Shown: piece after piece, positions 25,633 through 34,920 of the stretch
How the letters are laid out: every line of letters starts with the position of its first letter
Position numbering within the stretch: position 1 is the stretch's first letter
Source of the DNA: Labrys wisconsinensis
Lineage (GTDB): Bacteria > Pseudomonadota > Alphaproteobacteria > Rhizobiales > Labraceae
Direction of reading: 5' to 3'
Assembly: GCF_030814995.1 (NCBI RefSeq)
Contig: NZ_JAUSVX010000003.1
Location: forward strand, 496,001 to 560,000
Length of the DNA: 64,000 bases
Translations under genes and position numbers: made by a program
Notes under the pieces: model-generated
The model's input: only the letters and a program-made list of their open reading frames with translations
What the model was told of the DNA's origin: nothing
Database searches by the model: none

Positions 25633-27810
25633 ATGCCTGATGGTTCGCAGACGCCCGCGCTCGACCGCCGCGGCTTCCTCAAGGCCGGTGCCGCCCTCGG
25701 CGGCGGCCTCCTCGTCACCTTCGCCCTGCCCGCAGGCCTGCGGCCCGCCGCCCTGGCGGCCGAGGCCACAGCCGGCTTTGCTCCCAACGCCTTCATCCGC
25801 ATCGACCGCCAGGGCGTGGTGACGCTGGTGATGCCGATGGTCGAGATGGGCCAGGGCATCTACACCGCGCAGGCCATGCTGCTGGCGGAGGAGCTGGAGG
25901 TCGGCCTCGACCAGATCCGGTTCGAGCCGGCGCCGGCCAACGACGCGCTCTACACCAACCCCCTGATCGGCATCCAGGCGACCGGCGGCTCGACTTCGGT
26001 GCGCGCCTTCTGGACGCCGCTGCGCCAGGCCGGGGCCGTTGCCCGCACCCTGCTGATCGCCGCGGCGGCCAGGCAATGGGGCGTCGACCCCGCGACCTGC
26101 CGGGCCCAGCGCGGCGTCGTCTCGGATGCGACCGGGGCGCGCCATCTCGGCTATGGCGAGCTCGCCGATGCCGCGGCTGCCCTGCCGGTGCCCAAGCCCG
26201 ACGGCGTGGCGCTGAAGCAGCCGTCGGATTTCACGCTGATCGGCAAGCCGGCCAAGCGGATCGACACGCCCGACAAGGTCAACGGCAAGGCGCAATTCGG
26301 CATCGACGCCAGGCTGCCGGGCATGAAGGTCGCGGCGATCGCCATCTCGCCGGTGTTCGGCGGCAAGCCGAAATCGCTCGACGAGGCGGCGGCCCTGGCG
26401 GTCAAGGGCGTGCGCCAGGTGGTCAGGACCGACGACGCCGTCTCGGTGGTCGCCGACCATATGGGCGCGGCGAAGAAGGGACTCGAGGCTGCCGCCGTGC
26501 AATGGGACGACGGCCCGAATGCGACGCTCAGCAGCGCCGACATCGTGCGCCAGCTGGAGGAGGCCTCCAGGCAGCCCGGCGCCGTGGCGCGCAACCAGGG
26601 CGATGCCGCGGCGGCGCTGGCCGGGGCGGCCCAGCGGCTCGAGGGGATCTACCAGGTGCCGTTCCTGGCCCATGCGGCGATGGAGCCGATGAACTGCACC
26701 GTGCATGTGCGCCGGGATGGCTGCGACATCTGGGTCGGCACCCAGGTCCCGACCCTGGCGCAGGCCGTGGCCGCTCAAATCACGGGCCTGCCCAAGGAAG
26801 CCATCATTGTGCACAACCACCTGATCGGCGGCGGCTTCGGGCGCCGGCTCGAGCCGGACGGCGTCGCCCATGCCGTCAAGGTGGCGCAGCAGGTGGACGG
26901 GCCGGTGAAGGTGATCTGGAGCCGCGAGGAGGACATCCAGCACGACATGTACCGGCCTTACTATTTCGACCGGCTCGCGGCCGGGCTCGACGCCGCGGGC
27001 AAGCCGGTCGCCTGGACCCATCGCGTCTCCGGCTCCTCGATCATGGCGCGCTACTTCCCGCCCGCCTTCAAGGACGGCGTCGATCCCGATGCGGTGGAGG
27101 CGGCGGCCGAGCCGCCTTACGCGCTGCCCAACATCCATGTCGACTATGTCCGGGTCGAGCCGCCGGGCATCCCGACCACCTGGTGGCGCGGCGTCGGCCC
27201 GACCCACAACGTCTTTGTGGTCGAGAGCTTCATGGACGAGTTGGCCGCGGCGGCCAAGCAGGATCCGGTCGCCTATCGCAAGGCGCTGCTCGGCCACAAT
27301 CCGCGCGCGCTCGCCGTCCTGACCCTGGCGGCGGACAAGGCCGGCTGGGGCGAGCCGTTGCCGGCGGGGCGCGGGCGCGGCGTCTCCGTGCAGTTCGCCT
27401 TCGGCAGCTATGTCGCGATGGTGGCCGAGGTCGGGGTCGGCAAGGACGGCGCGCTCAGGGTGGATCGCCTGACCGGCGTCGTCGACTGCGGCCTGCAGGT
27501 CAATCCCGACACCATCGCGGCGCAGGTCGAGGGCGGCGCGATCTTCGGCCTGACCGCGGTGCTGCACGGCGCCATCACGCTCAGGGATGGACGGGTCGAG
27601 CAGGGCAATTTCGACACCTACCTGCCGATGCGCATCGACGAGGTGCCCGTGATCGAGACCCACCTCGTCACCAGCGCCGAGGCCCCCGGCGGCATCGGCG
27701 AGACCGCCACCGTCGCCGTCGGCCCGGCCGTGGCCAACGCCGTCTTCGCCGCCACCGGCAAGCGCATCCGCACGCTGCCGATCAACACGGAGCTGCTCAA
27801 GTCGACCTGA
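25633..27810 (+). CDS. Molybdopterin-binding subunit of IorB-type aldehyde/heterocycle oxidoreductase
   Basis: Large catalytic subunit of 725 residues with an N-terminal Tat signal (DRRGFLKAG followed by a hydrophobic stretch), so the folded enzyme is exported to the periplasm. Molybdopterin-contacting motifs include GQGIYTAQAMLLAEEL, LIGGGFGRRLEPDG and the catalytic Glu in PGGIGETATVAVGPAVANA. The duplicated N-terminal layout is characteristic of IorB-like members rather than CoxL. The substrate is probably an aldehyde or N-heterocycle. ATG at 25633 has GGGGAGC upstream. It ends at a strong hairpin before the convergent sulfatase gene. Confidence 0.93.
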   Translation: MPDGSQTPALDRRGFLKAGAALGGGLLVTFALPAGLRPAALAAEATAGFAPNAFIRIDRQGVVTLVMPMVEMGQGIYTAQAMLLAEELEVGLDQIRFEPAPANDALYTNPLIGIQATGGSTSVRAFWTPLRQAGAVARTLLIAAAARQWGVDPATCRAQRGVVSDATGARHLGYGELADAAAALPVPKPDGVALKQPSDFTLIGKPAKRIDTPDKVNGKAQFGIDARLPGMKVAAIAISPVFGGKPKSLDEAAALAVKGVRQVVRTDDAVSVVADHMGAAKKGLEAAAVQWDDGPNATLSSADIVRQLEEASRQPGAVARNQGDAAAALAGAAQRLEGIYQVPFLAHAAMEPMNCTVHVRRDGCDIWVGTQVPTLAQAVAAQITGLPKEAIIVHNHLIGGGFGRRLEPDGVAHAVKVAQQVDGPVKVIWSREEDIQHDMYRPYYFDRLAAGLDAAGKPVAWTHRVSGSSIMARYFPPAFKDGVDPDAVEAAAEPPYALPNIHVDYVRVEPPGIPTTWWRGVGPTHNVFVVESFMDELAAAAKQDPVAYRKALLGHNPRALAVLTLAADKAGWGEPLPAGRGRGVSVQFAFGSYVAMVAEVGVGKDGALRVDRLTGVVDCGLQVNPDTIAAQVEGGAIFGLTAVLHGAITLRDGRVEQGNFDTYLPMRIDEVPVIETHLVTSAEAPGGIGETATVAVGPAVANAVFAATGKRIRTLPINTELLKST

Positions 27811-27823
27811 GCCCTGCCGAGCC

Positions 27824-27864
27824 GAATGTCGCGGATCGGAACGCGGTTCCGGCCCGCGGCATTC
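27824..27864. terminator. Large hairpin between convergent hydroxylase and sulfatase genes
   Basis: Outer 11-bp stem (GAATGTCGCGG against CCGCGGCATTC, one wobble pair), a two-base internal bulge on each side, and an inner 6-bp stem CGGAAC-GCG-GTTCCG. It is centred in a 92-bp gap between two stop codons and should work for both strands, though no U-tract is present. Confidence 0.6.
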
Positions 27865-27902
27865 CGCCAGGACGTCGAGACGCCGTCTCCGGCCGCGCCC
27901 GA

Positions 27903-29405
27903 TCAGGCGTCTCCGCGCTGAAGCTTCAGTCGCGCAAAGGCCTCCGGCGGCGCGTCATTGTCGCGCATCAACGCCCGCATGAACGCGACCATCCGCGCCT
28001 CGGCTTCGAGATCGGCAAGCGGCGCCGCCTGGCCCGGATCGGTTTCGAGGTCGTAGAGCCTCGTGTCGTTCTCCAGGATCGCGCCCGGGCCGTAATTGTC
28101 GAACATCGGCGAGCGCTCGATGACCGGCACCTTGAGAAGCGGCACCTCCTTCGTCCAGGCAAAGGGCCGGGCGAGCGTGGCGCCCGACAGTTCCTCCGGC
28201 GTGAAGGGTTTGGTGATGTGGGTCGGCATCACGGTATACTGGTAGATCTCCTGCCTCTTCAGGTCGTCGGGATACCGGTGATAGGTGTAGCGGCCGTCCG
28301 TCACGTTCACCGCGCCGCCGAAATAGCCGAAGATCAGCGCCTCGCGCCGGTTTTCGCGCAAGAGGGACATGCCCTGGGTTTCGGCCGGCGGCTCGACGCC
28401 ATGAAGGTCGAGGAAGGTCGGGCCGACATCGACGGACTGGGTCAGACGGCTTACGCGCCCGGCACCCGGATCGCGCGGATCGTGGATGAAGAGCGGGATG
28501 TGGACGATCTCCTCATACATGTTCATCCGGTTCTTGGCCCAGAAATCATGCTCGCCAAGCAGGAAGCCGTGGTCGGTGGTCACCACGAGCGCCGTGTCCC
28601 GCCACATGTCGTGCCGGTCGAAGTCGTCGAGAAGCTGGCCGAGCAGGAAATCGCACAGAGACACGATGGCGTAGTAGTTGGCGCGAAGCTCGTCGGCCTC
28701 TTCCGGCAGCTCCTCGACGCGGCCATAGCGCGGCCAATCGCGAATCGGGCCGTTCCAGCCGGTCTTGAAGGGTTCCTTGAAACGTTCGGGCGCAAAGAAG
28801 GGCTCGTGCGGGTCGAAGGTCTCGATCTGGAGCAGCCAGTCATCGGCATCGCGGTTGATGTCGAGGAACTCGAGGCCGTGCGCGAAGCATTGCACCGAGG
28901 GGAAATCCTTCTCCTCCTTGATGAACTCGCGGTTGATCATATAGGGGCCGTATTTGCTGATCGGGCCGGTCGCTCTCTGCGCGTGATGGTATTTCTCGCG
29001 CAACCGTTCCCAATGCGGCTGCACCATTGCCTTCCAGGGATCCGACTCCTGTCCGCGCACGAATTCGAACGTCGAATACCGGTTGTGATAGGTGGCGCCG
29101 CCATCTTCCCAATAGTGATAGTGGTCGGTGATCAGATGGGAATGGATGCCCTTCTGCTTGACGAGCTCGGGAAAGGCATTGTCGAACGGTTCGAGCGGCC
29201 CCCAGCTTCGATGCAGAAAGGTCAGACGGCCGGTGAGCAGGTCGCGCCGGGCGGGCATGCATGGCAGCGAGCCGACATAGTGCTTGTCATAGACTTTGCT
29301 GCGGGCGGCGAGGCGGTCGAAATTCGGGGTCGGGATGCGCGTGCCGCCATAGCATCCCAGCATATGGCGGTTGAGTGAATCGAAGAGCACGAAGACCGTC
29401 TTCAT
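27903..29405 (-). CDS. Type I sulfatase, cytoplasmic
   Basis: Hydrolyses a sulfate ester using a formylglycine made from Cys49 in the CxPxR motif (LPCMPARRDLLTGR). Metal ligands are in FDSLNRH (Asp9) and TTDHGFLLGEHDF. The 500-residue chain has no signal peptide, so it acts in the cytosol on an imported substrate. C-terminal LYDLETDPGQ is the usual final strand. It is last in the minus-strand ABC importer operon (33 bp after the ATPase gene). A formylglycine-generating enzyme is required but is not encoded in this window. The substrate is unknown; choline-sulfate-, sugar- or phosphonate-like esters are all possible. Confidence 0.93.
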   Translation of the reverse strand: MKTVFVLFDSLNRHMLGCYGGTRIPTPNFDRLAARSKVYDKHYVGSLPCMPARRDLLTGRLTFLHRSWGPLEPFDNAFPELVKQKGIHSHLITDHYHYWEDGGATYHNRYSTFEFVRGQESDPWKAMVQPHWERLREKYHHAQRATGPISKYGPYMINREFIKEEKDFPSVQCFAHGLEFLDINRDADDWLLQIETFDPHEPFFAPERFKEPFKTGWNGPIRDWPRYGRVEELPEEADELRANYYAIVSLCDFLLGQLLDDFDRHDMWRDTALVVTTDHGFLLGEHDFWAKNRMNMYEEIVHIPLFIHDPRDPGAGRVSRLTQSVDVGPTFLDLHGVEPPAETQGMSLLRENRREALIFGYFGGAVNVTDGRYTYHRYPDDLKRQEIYQYTVMPTHITKPFTPEELSGATLARPFAWTKEVPLLKVPVIERSPMFDNYGPGAILENDTRLYDLETDPGQAAPLADLEAEARMVAFMRALMRDNDAPPEAFARLKLQRGDA

Positions 29406-29438
29406 CGTGAGTCCTTTGGATGCCCTGGGAGGCGTGTG

Positions 29439-30494
29439 TCAGACGCGGGTGCCCGTCGCGGCGCTGAAGAGGTGCAGGTTCGCGGCGTCGAAGCCGAGGC
29501 TGATCCGTTCGCCGATCGAGACGCCCGGCCGGCCCGGCGTGCGCCAGCAAAGGTCGCGGCCGCCGCCGATATCGACAAAGACATAGGTTTCGGCGCCGAG
29601 GTTCTCGATCACCTGCACGGTGCCGGGGATGCCGGCATCCGCTCTTTGCAGGTGCTCGGGCCGGATGCCGATCTCGACCTTCTCTTCCGAAGGCGTGCCG
29701 GCGAGGGGGATCTCGATGCTGCCGCTCGTCGCGGCGATGGTGAGGCGCCCGGCCCCGGCCGCCCCCTCGAGCAGATTGATCGAGGGCGAGCCGATGAACT
29801 GCGCCACGAAACGGTTCGCCGGCCTGTCATAGAGGGCGAGCGGCGAGCCCGCCTGGGCGATCCGGCCCTTGTCGAGCACCACGATCCGGTCGGCCATGGT
29901 CATCGCCTCGACCTGGTCGTGGGTGACATAGATCGAGGTGGCGCCGATCCTCTGGTGCAGCTTGCGGACCTCGGTGCGCATCTGCACGCGCAGCTGCGCG
30001 TCGAGATTGGAAAGCGGCTCGTCGAACAGGAACACCTTCGGCCGGCGGACGATGGCCCGGCCCATGGCGACGCGCTGGCGCTGGCCACCGGACAGGGCGC
30101 GCGGCAGGCGGTCGAGATAGTTGCCGAGCGCCAGGGCGCCGGCGGCGTTGTCGACGGCCGACCTGATCTCCCGCTCCGGCGCCTTCCGGAGCGTCATCGA
30201 GAAGCCCATGTTCTTCTCGACATTCATATGCGGATAGAGCGCGTAGGACTGGAAGACCATGGCAATGTCGCGCTCGCGGGGCTCAAGGTCGTTGACCACG
30301 GTCCCGCCGATCGAGATCTCGCCGCCGGACATGTCTTCCAGTCCCGCGATCATGCGCAGCAGCGTGGACTTGCCGCAGCCCGAAGGGCCGACGAGCACGA
30401 CGAACTCGCCGTCGCGGATATCGAGGTCCACGCCCTGGATGATGGCGATCGCGCCGAACCGCTTCTGGACATTCCTGAGACGGACATCAGCCAT
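29439..30494 (-). CDS. ABC transporter ATPase (MalK/UgpC type)
   Basis: A 351-residue ATPase of CUT1 carbohydrate importers. Walker A is [10 protein letters not shown]-loop [11 protein letters not shown], signature [17 protein letters not shown], Walker [14 protein letters not shown] and switch His in [10 protein letters not shown]. The C-terminal regulatory TOBE-type domain is present ([23 protein letters not shown]). It serves the two permeases and the binding protein upstream in the same operon. Its start lies 21 bp after the inner permease stop. Confidence 0.94.
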   Translation of the reverse strand: MADVRLRNVQKRFGAIAIIQGVDLDIRDGEFVVLVGPSGCGKSTLLRMIAGLEDMSGGEISIGGTVVNDLEPRERDIAMVFQSYALYPHMNVEKNMGFSMTLRKAPEREIRSAVDNAAGALALGNYLDRLPRALSGGQRQRVAMGRAIVRRPKVFLFDEPLSNLDAQLRVQMRTEVRKLHQRIGATSIYVTHDQVEAMTMADRIVVLDKGRIAQAGSPLALYDRPANRFVAQFIGSPSINLLEGAAGAGRLTIAATSGSIEIPLAGTPSEEKVEIGIRPEHLQRADAGIPGTVQVIENLGAETYVFVDIGGGRDLCWRTPGRPGVSIGERISLGFDAANLHLFSAATGTRV

Positions 30495-30512
30495 GGATCA
30501 TTGCTCCATCGT

Positions 30513-31343
30513 TCACTTGACCGCACCCATGGTGAGGCCCTGCACGACGAAGCGCTGACCGAAGAACATCAGCACGAGCGCGGGGATCGTCGAGAGGACG
30601 GAGGCGGCGGCCATCTGGCCGTACTGGATTTCATATTGCTGGGCGAAGCGGGCGATCGCGACCGGCACCGTGGCGGTAGCCCGGCTCGTGAGGTTGAGCG
30701 CGACGGAGAATTCATTCCACGAGAAGACGAAGGCGAGCACGCCGGCGGCGATCAGGCCCGGGGTCACCAGAGGCAGCGAGATCCGCCAGAAGGCATCGAT
30801 CCTGCGGCAACCGTCGACCATGGCGGCCTCTTCGATATCCCTGGGCAGGTCGCTGAAATAGGCCATCATCATCCAGATCGTCATCGGCAGATGCAGCGCG
30901 ATATGCGTGAGCACGACCGCCGTCAGCGATCCCGACAGGCCGATTTCGCGGGAGATCAGGTACCAGGGGCCGACCAGCGTCAGCGGCGGGATCATGTTGA
31001 AGATCAGGGTCCAGCCGAGGAAGCCGGCCGATATCCACTTGCTCCACGTCAGCCGGCTCAGCGAATAGGCGGCGAGGGTGCCGACGATCAGCACGAAGAA
31101 GGTCGAGATCGCGGCCACGACGAAGCTGTTCAGCACGTTCCTCGGAAAATCCGAGCGTCGGGAGACGAGCACGTCGGCATAGTTGAAGAGCGTCGGCGGG
31201 AAGATCCAGGATCCTTTCAGGATCTCGATCTCGTATTTGAAGCTCTGCAGCGCGACCCACAGAAACGGCCCGATGATGATGAAGACGCCGAGCGCCAGCA
31301 GCAGGATGCCGATGATCCTGGAATAACCGCGGAGGACCAGCAT
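30513..31343 (-). CDS. ABC importer permease 2 (UgpE/MalG type)
   Basis: Inner-membrane permease of 276 residues with six predicted helices (IIGILLLALGVFIIIGPFLWV first). The EAA loop that docks with the ATPase is DIEEAAMVDGCRRIDAFWRISLPLVTPG. ATG at 31343 overlaps the stop of permease 1 by one nucleotide (TGATG). It forms a heterodimer with permease 1 in a CUT1-type importer. Confidence 0.93.
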   Translation of the reverse strand: MLVLRGYSRIIGILLLALGVFIIIGPFLWVALQSFKYEIEILKGSWIFPPTLFNYADVLVSRRSDFPRNVLNSFVVAAISTFFVLIVGTLAAYSLSRLTWSKWISAGFLGWTLIFNMIPPLTLVGPWYLISREIGLSGSLTAVVLTHIALHLPMTIWMMMAYFSDLPRDIEEAAMVDGCRRIDAFWRISLPLVTPGLIAAGVLAFVFSWNEFSVALNLTSRATATVPVAIARFAQQYEIQYGQMAAASVLSTIPALVLMFFGQRFVVQGLTMGAVK

Positions 31344-32224
31344 CAGCGGCTTCCCCCGACAGCGGCGCCGACCCGCCGGCCGACCCACAGGAAGGCGATC
31401 GTGGCGGCGATGATGGCGAACGACAGCGTGGCGCCGTAGCCCAGCTCGTTCTGCATGAAGAAGACCCTGTAGAGGTGCAGGCTCACCACTTCCGTCGACG
31501 TGCCGGGACCGCCCGAGGTGAGCAGGAAGATCTGGTCGAACACCTTGAAGGCGAGGATGGTGCGAAACAGCATCGCCACGACGATGGCCGGCTTCAGGAG
31601 CGGGATGACGATCTTGAAGGCGATGTCGTGGTTGCGCGCGCCATCGACGCGCGCGGCCTCGATCACCTCCTTCGGCACCCCCTCGACGGCCGCGAACAGG
31701 ATGAGGAAGACGAAGGGCGTCCAGTGCCAGACATCGACGATGATGACGGATATCAGCGCCAGCGAGGTCGAGCCCGTCCAGTTGACGGGCGACAGTCCGA
31801 GCGCGGTGAGGGCCTGGTTGAACACGCCGAAATCGTGGGAATACATCAGCTTCCACATCGAGCCGATCGCGACCGGCGGCATCAGCACCGGGACGATCAG
31901 CACGGTGCGCACGATGCCCTTGAGGGCGGTGATCGATGCCACGAGGATGGCGAGCGCCAGCCCGAGCACGATCTCGATGATGACGGAGGCAAAGGCGAAG
32001 ACGACCGTGTTCCAGAGCGCGATGCGGAAGATCTCGTCGCCGATCAGCGACCGGAGATTCTGCATCGGCGTGAACGTCCAGACCTCCTGCGCCTGCTCGA
32101 ACCTGATGGTCGAGACCGACATGAACAGGAGGTTGACGATCGGGTAGATCGTGAGCAGCAGCAGGAGGACGGCGGCCGGCCCGAGGGTGAACCATTTGAG
32201 ATGGCGATCGATGAAGTCCGTCAC
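31343..32224 (-). CDS. ABC importer permease 1 (UgpA/MalF type)
   Basis: About 293 residues with six helices (FTLGPAAVLLLLLTIYPIVNLLFM first) and EAA loop EVIEAARVDGARNHDIAFKIVIPLLKPA. GTG at 32224 is preferred because GAGAGGGA lies just upstream; a TTG at 32281 would add 19 residues lacking hydrophobic character. Separated by 103 bp from the binding-protein gene; a small GGCGC-TCTCG-GCGCC hairpin (32295-32309) in that gap could set the binding protein:permease ratio. Confidence 0.92.
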   Translation of the reverse strand: MTDFIDRHLKWFTLGPAAVLLLLLTIYPIVNLLFMSVSTIRFEQAQEVWTFTPMQNLRSLIGDEIFRIALWNTVVFAFASVIIEIVLGLALAILVASITALKGIVRTVLIVPVLMPPVAIGSMWKLMYSHDFGVFNQALTALGLSPVNWTGSTSLALISVIIVDVWHWTPFVFLILFAAVEGVPKEVIEAARVDGARNHDIAFKIVIPLLKPAIVVAMLFRTILAFKVFDQIFLLTSGGPGTSTEVVSLHLYRVFFMQNELGYGATLSFAIIAATIAFLWVGRRVGAAVGGSR

Positions 32225-32327
32225 GTGTCCCTCTCGGCGCAGGGAAAATCGATCCGGCCGGGCTGGCCTCGTTTCCGGCAATGTCCGGGCAGATGGCGCT
32301 CTCGGCGCCGCAGGCCCTCGCCGCCCG

Positions 32328-33689
32328 TCACTCCGGGAGAGGCGCCAGCATGCCCGTCTTGCGGCCGCCCTTCTCGAACAGGGCGTGGATCTCCTCGGCC
32401 ATCTTGTTGAGCGCAGCTGCCGGGCTCATCTCGCCGATCAGCGCCTGGTTGAGGCGCAGCCCCATGATCTGGTTGATCGCCGGGCCTTCTCGATACCCGA
32501 GGAGCTGCCTGCCGCCCTTGATCTCCGCGAGATAGGCCGGCATCCAGCGGAACCTGGCCTGATCCTTGAGATCGGATTCGAAGACGTCGGAGCGCACCGG
32601 AATGCCGCCGCCCTCGGCATAGGCATATTGGGCCTTGTAGGTCAGGAACCATTTCGAGAACGCCACCGCGCCTTTCTTGCCGGCATCGGACGCGTTCTTC
32701 GGAATGGCGAGGACCCATGAGCCGATCGAGACGCCGGGCTGGCCGTCCGGCGTGGCGCGCGGCAGCGTCGCCGCGTAGACCTTGTCGACGACGGCGGATT
32801 TCTGCGGATTGTCGAAGTTCGGGAAGGCGGCGACCACGGCATGGGCCTGCATGCCCTTGCCGGTCTGCATCAGCTGGATCAGGTCGCCCTGGCCGAGCGT
32901 CGCATAGTTCTCGGGCCCGCATGTCTTGGCAACCTCGATGAACTTGTCGAGCGCCTGCTTCACCTCGGGGCTGTTGACCGTCACGGTGAAGTCGCCGTCG
33001 GCGGCGTCCTTCTCGACATTGCCACCATAGGCCAGCATGTAGGCCATGAAATCATAGTAGATCCCATCGCCCTTCTCGCCGCGCTGCAGATAGCCATAGG
33101 CCTGCGGCGGATCGTGCAGGACCTTGCAGTTGGCGATGACGTCGTCGAACGTCGCCGGAACCTTCAGGCCCTTCTCGTCGAAAACGTCCTTGCGGTAGTA
33201 GAAGAGCTGGACATTGCCGTTCGGGGCGTAGCCCATCAATTTGCCGGACGCGCAGGTGCGGAACTTCCTGGCCTCATCCCAGCAGCCGGCGTCGTTGAGC
33301 GTCAGGACTTCGGGATCGAGCTTGAATCCCGGATCGATCTCGTCGAGCGGCTGCAGGAAGGCGCCTTCGTAGAATTCGACGGTGCTGATCGAATTGATGT
33401 TGATGAGGTCGAGCGGGCTGGTGCCGCTGGAGCGCACCGCGGAGCGGGCCTTTTCCAGCATGCCGTCGAAGGGCGTGGCCTCGAGATTGACCTCGTTGCC
33501 GGTCTGCTCGGTATAGAGATCGACGACCTTCTCGAAGCCCTTGTACCAGGGTGACGAATTGATCAGGATGGTAATCGGCGCCTGCTTGCCGACATCCAGG
33601 AAACTCTCCTCGGCGCCGGCGCTGCCCGCGAACACGAAATTGAAGGCAACCGCGGAAACTAACGCGCGCGAATATTGCGTCAAAGGCAT
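32328..33689 (-). CDS. Extracellular solute-binding protein, family 1
   Basis: High-affinity periplasmic receptor of 453 residues with signal peptide (LVSAVAFNFVFAGSAGA, cleavage before EES). Mature landmarks are of the maltose/glycerol-3-phosphate-binding type (PITILINSSPWYKGFEKVVDLYTEQTG; YAPNGNVQLFYYRKDVFDEKGLKVPATFDD; GVSIGSWVLAIPKNASDAGKKGAVAFSKWF). Two Cys pairs (GCW, RTC) may form a disulfide. ATG at 33689 has GGGAGGA optimally spaced. First gene of the five-gene operon, divergent from the LysR regulator. The ligand is likely a sulfated compound, given the two linked sulfatases. Confidence 0.93.
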   Translation of the reverse strand: MPLTQYSRALVSAVAFNFVFAGSAGAEESFLDVGKQAPITILINSSPWYKGFEKVVDLYTEQTGNEVNLEATPFDGMLEKARSAVRSSGTSPLDLININSISTVEFYEGAFLQPLDEIDPGFKLDPEVLTLNDAGCWDEARKFRTCASGKLMGYAPNGNVQLFYYRKDVFDEKGLKVPATFDDVIANCKVLHDPPQAYGYLQRGEKGDGIYYDFMAYMLAYGGNVEKDAADGDFTVTVNSPEVKQALDKFIEVAKTCGPENYATLGQGDLIQLMQTGKGMQAHAVVAAFPNFDNPQKSAVVDKVYAATLPRATPDGQPGVSIGSWVLAIPKNASDAGKKGAVAFSKWFLTYKAQYAYAEGGGIPVRSDVFESDLKDQARFRWMPAYLAEIKGGRQLLGYREGPAINQIMGLRLNQALIGEMSPAAALNKMAEEIHALFEKGGRKTGMLAPLPE

Positions 33690-33828
33690 CGATTCCTCCC
33701 TGCGACCGGTCCCGGACCCGCTTGTTTTCTCAAAGCCAAAGGCAGACCTCCATTCTTGGTGTGGAGCAGCTTTGCCGTCGTCGCCCGCGTCGTTGGCCCG
33801 AGCACCATAGTTCTGGATGCCATGACGT

Positions 33829-33842
33829 AAAAATGATATATG
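33829..33842 (-). promoter_or_regulatory. Shared 14-bp element upstream of importer operon
   Basis: On the minus strand this reads CATATATCATTTTT. The identical 14-mer occurs on the plus strand at 34824-34837, upstream of the second sulfatase. Each copy points the same way relative to the gene it precedes: 140 bp from the binding-protein start and 84 bp from the sulfatase start. Confidence 0.65.
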
Positions 33843-33872
33843 ATGCTCCTCACAATAACTTTGAGGAATGCC

Positions 33873-34814
33873 TTGGATCGCAATCTTCGCGCCTTCCTCG
33901 CCGTCGCCAGATCCGGAAACCTGACGGCGGCGGCCGACATGATCGGCCTGACCCAGCCGGCGCTGACCAAGACGATCCGCAAGCTGGAGCTGGATTTCGG
34001 CGCGAGGCTCTTCGACAGGACGACGCGCGGCATGGTGCTGACGCCTGCCGGCACCCTGCTTCTGGAACGTTCCCAACTCATCGAGATGCACTACAAGCAC
34101 GGCAAGGAGGAGATACGCCTGCTCAAGACGGAATCGCTCGATGAGTTCCGCATCGCGGCGGGCATCGCCTATCACGCGGCGATCGCGCCGGACCTGGTGC
34201 GCAAGCTGAGCGTCGAGTTTCCTTCGACGCGCTTCGTGCTGGAATTCAAGGTGGCCAACCACGCCTTGCCGAAGCTGATCAGCGGAGACCTCGATCTCGT
34301 GCTCGGCGCCTTGCAGATGACACCCTCGGAGGGCATCGATGCCGAGCCGATCCTCAGGGTGGACATCACCGCCTTCGCCTGCAGGGACAGCGCATTGGGC
34401 CAGGCCGAAAGCACCTCGCGGGCAGGCTTCGCCAGGAAAACCTCTCCCGCAGCGCTCGCGGGCAAGAAATGGATCGTCTACCAGCGCGATCCGGTGATGG
34501 CCGGGCGGCTCAGGTCCTATTGCGCCGAATATCTGCTTCCGGAGCCGCAGATCGTCATGGAAATCGACTCGCTTCATGCGAGTTTCCGGGCGGCGCGCGG
34601 CACGGATTACCTGACAGCCGCCGCCTCGCTGCTTCGACAGACCGCGGAAGAGACCGGGCTGGTGATGCTCGATCTCGAAAGAAGGATCTGGCATTTCGAG
34701 TCCGGTGCCTCGTACCGGCGGTCGCTGCGCAATTTTCCGATCATGAAGCGCGCACTCGAGATCGTGCGGGACCTGGCCAACGAATTTCAGCCCAACCATT
34801 CCCTGAGGTTATGA
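33873..34814 (+). CDS. LysR family regulator of the sulfatase/importer cassette
   Basis: A 313-residue LysR-type protein. The N-terminal winged helix is DRNLRAFLAVARSGNLTAAADMIGLTQPALTKTIRKLELDFGARLFDR, followed by a periplasmic-binding-like effector domain (EFRIAAGIAYHAAIAPDLVRKLSVEFPS). TTG at 33873 is chosen because GAGGA lies 5 nt upstream and the domain begins directly after it; ATG at 33840 or 33843 would add about ten residues with no Shine-Dalgarno. It lies between the divergent importer operon and the downstream sulfatase 2 gene, both preceded by the same 14-mer, so it probably controls both. Confidence 0.88.
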   Translation: MDRNLRAFLAVARSGNLTAAADMIGLTQPALTKTIRKLELDFGARLFDRTTRGMVLTPAGTLLLERSQLIEMHYKHGKEEIRLLKTESLDEFRIAAGIAYHAAIAPDLVRKLSVEFPSTRFVLEFKVANHALPKLISGDLDLVLGALQMTPSEGIDAEPILRVDITAFACRDSALGQAESTSRAGFARKTSPAALAGKKWIVYQRDPVMAGRLRSYCAEYLLPEPQIVMEIDSLHASFRAARGTDYLTAAASLLRQTAEETGLVMLDLERRIWHFESGASYRRSLRNFPIMKRALEIVRDLANEFQPNHSLRL

Positions 34815-34823
34815 CGGAAGCGC

Positions 34824-34837
34824 CATATATCATTTTT
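34824..34837 (+). promoter_or_regulatory. Shared 14-bp element upstream of sulfatase 2
   Basis: CATATATCATTTTT, an exact match (opposite strand) to the copy at 33829-33842. AT-rich in a GC-rich setting. It starts 10 bp after the LysR stop codon. Confidence 0.65.
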
Positions 34838-34920
34838 CGGATGAGCATCGGCTCGCTATCACTGCCTCCGACACGACGGGCCGCCATTGCCGGCCTCGAA
34901 TGCGGGAGGCGTGAAGCACC

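Noticed and set aside
32328-34799. 823-codon minus-strand frame covering the binding protein and the LysR region
   Set aside because: Only the part from 33689 down encodes a recognisable protein with signal peptide and Shine-Dalgarno; the upstream part is antisense to LysR.
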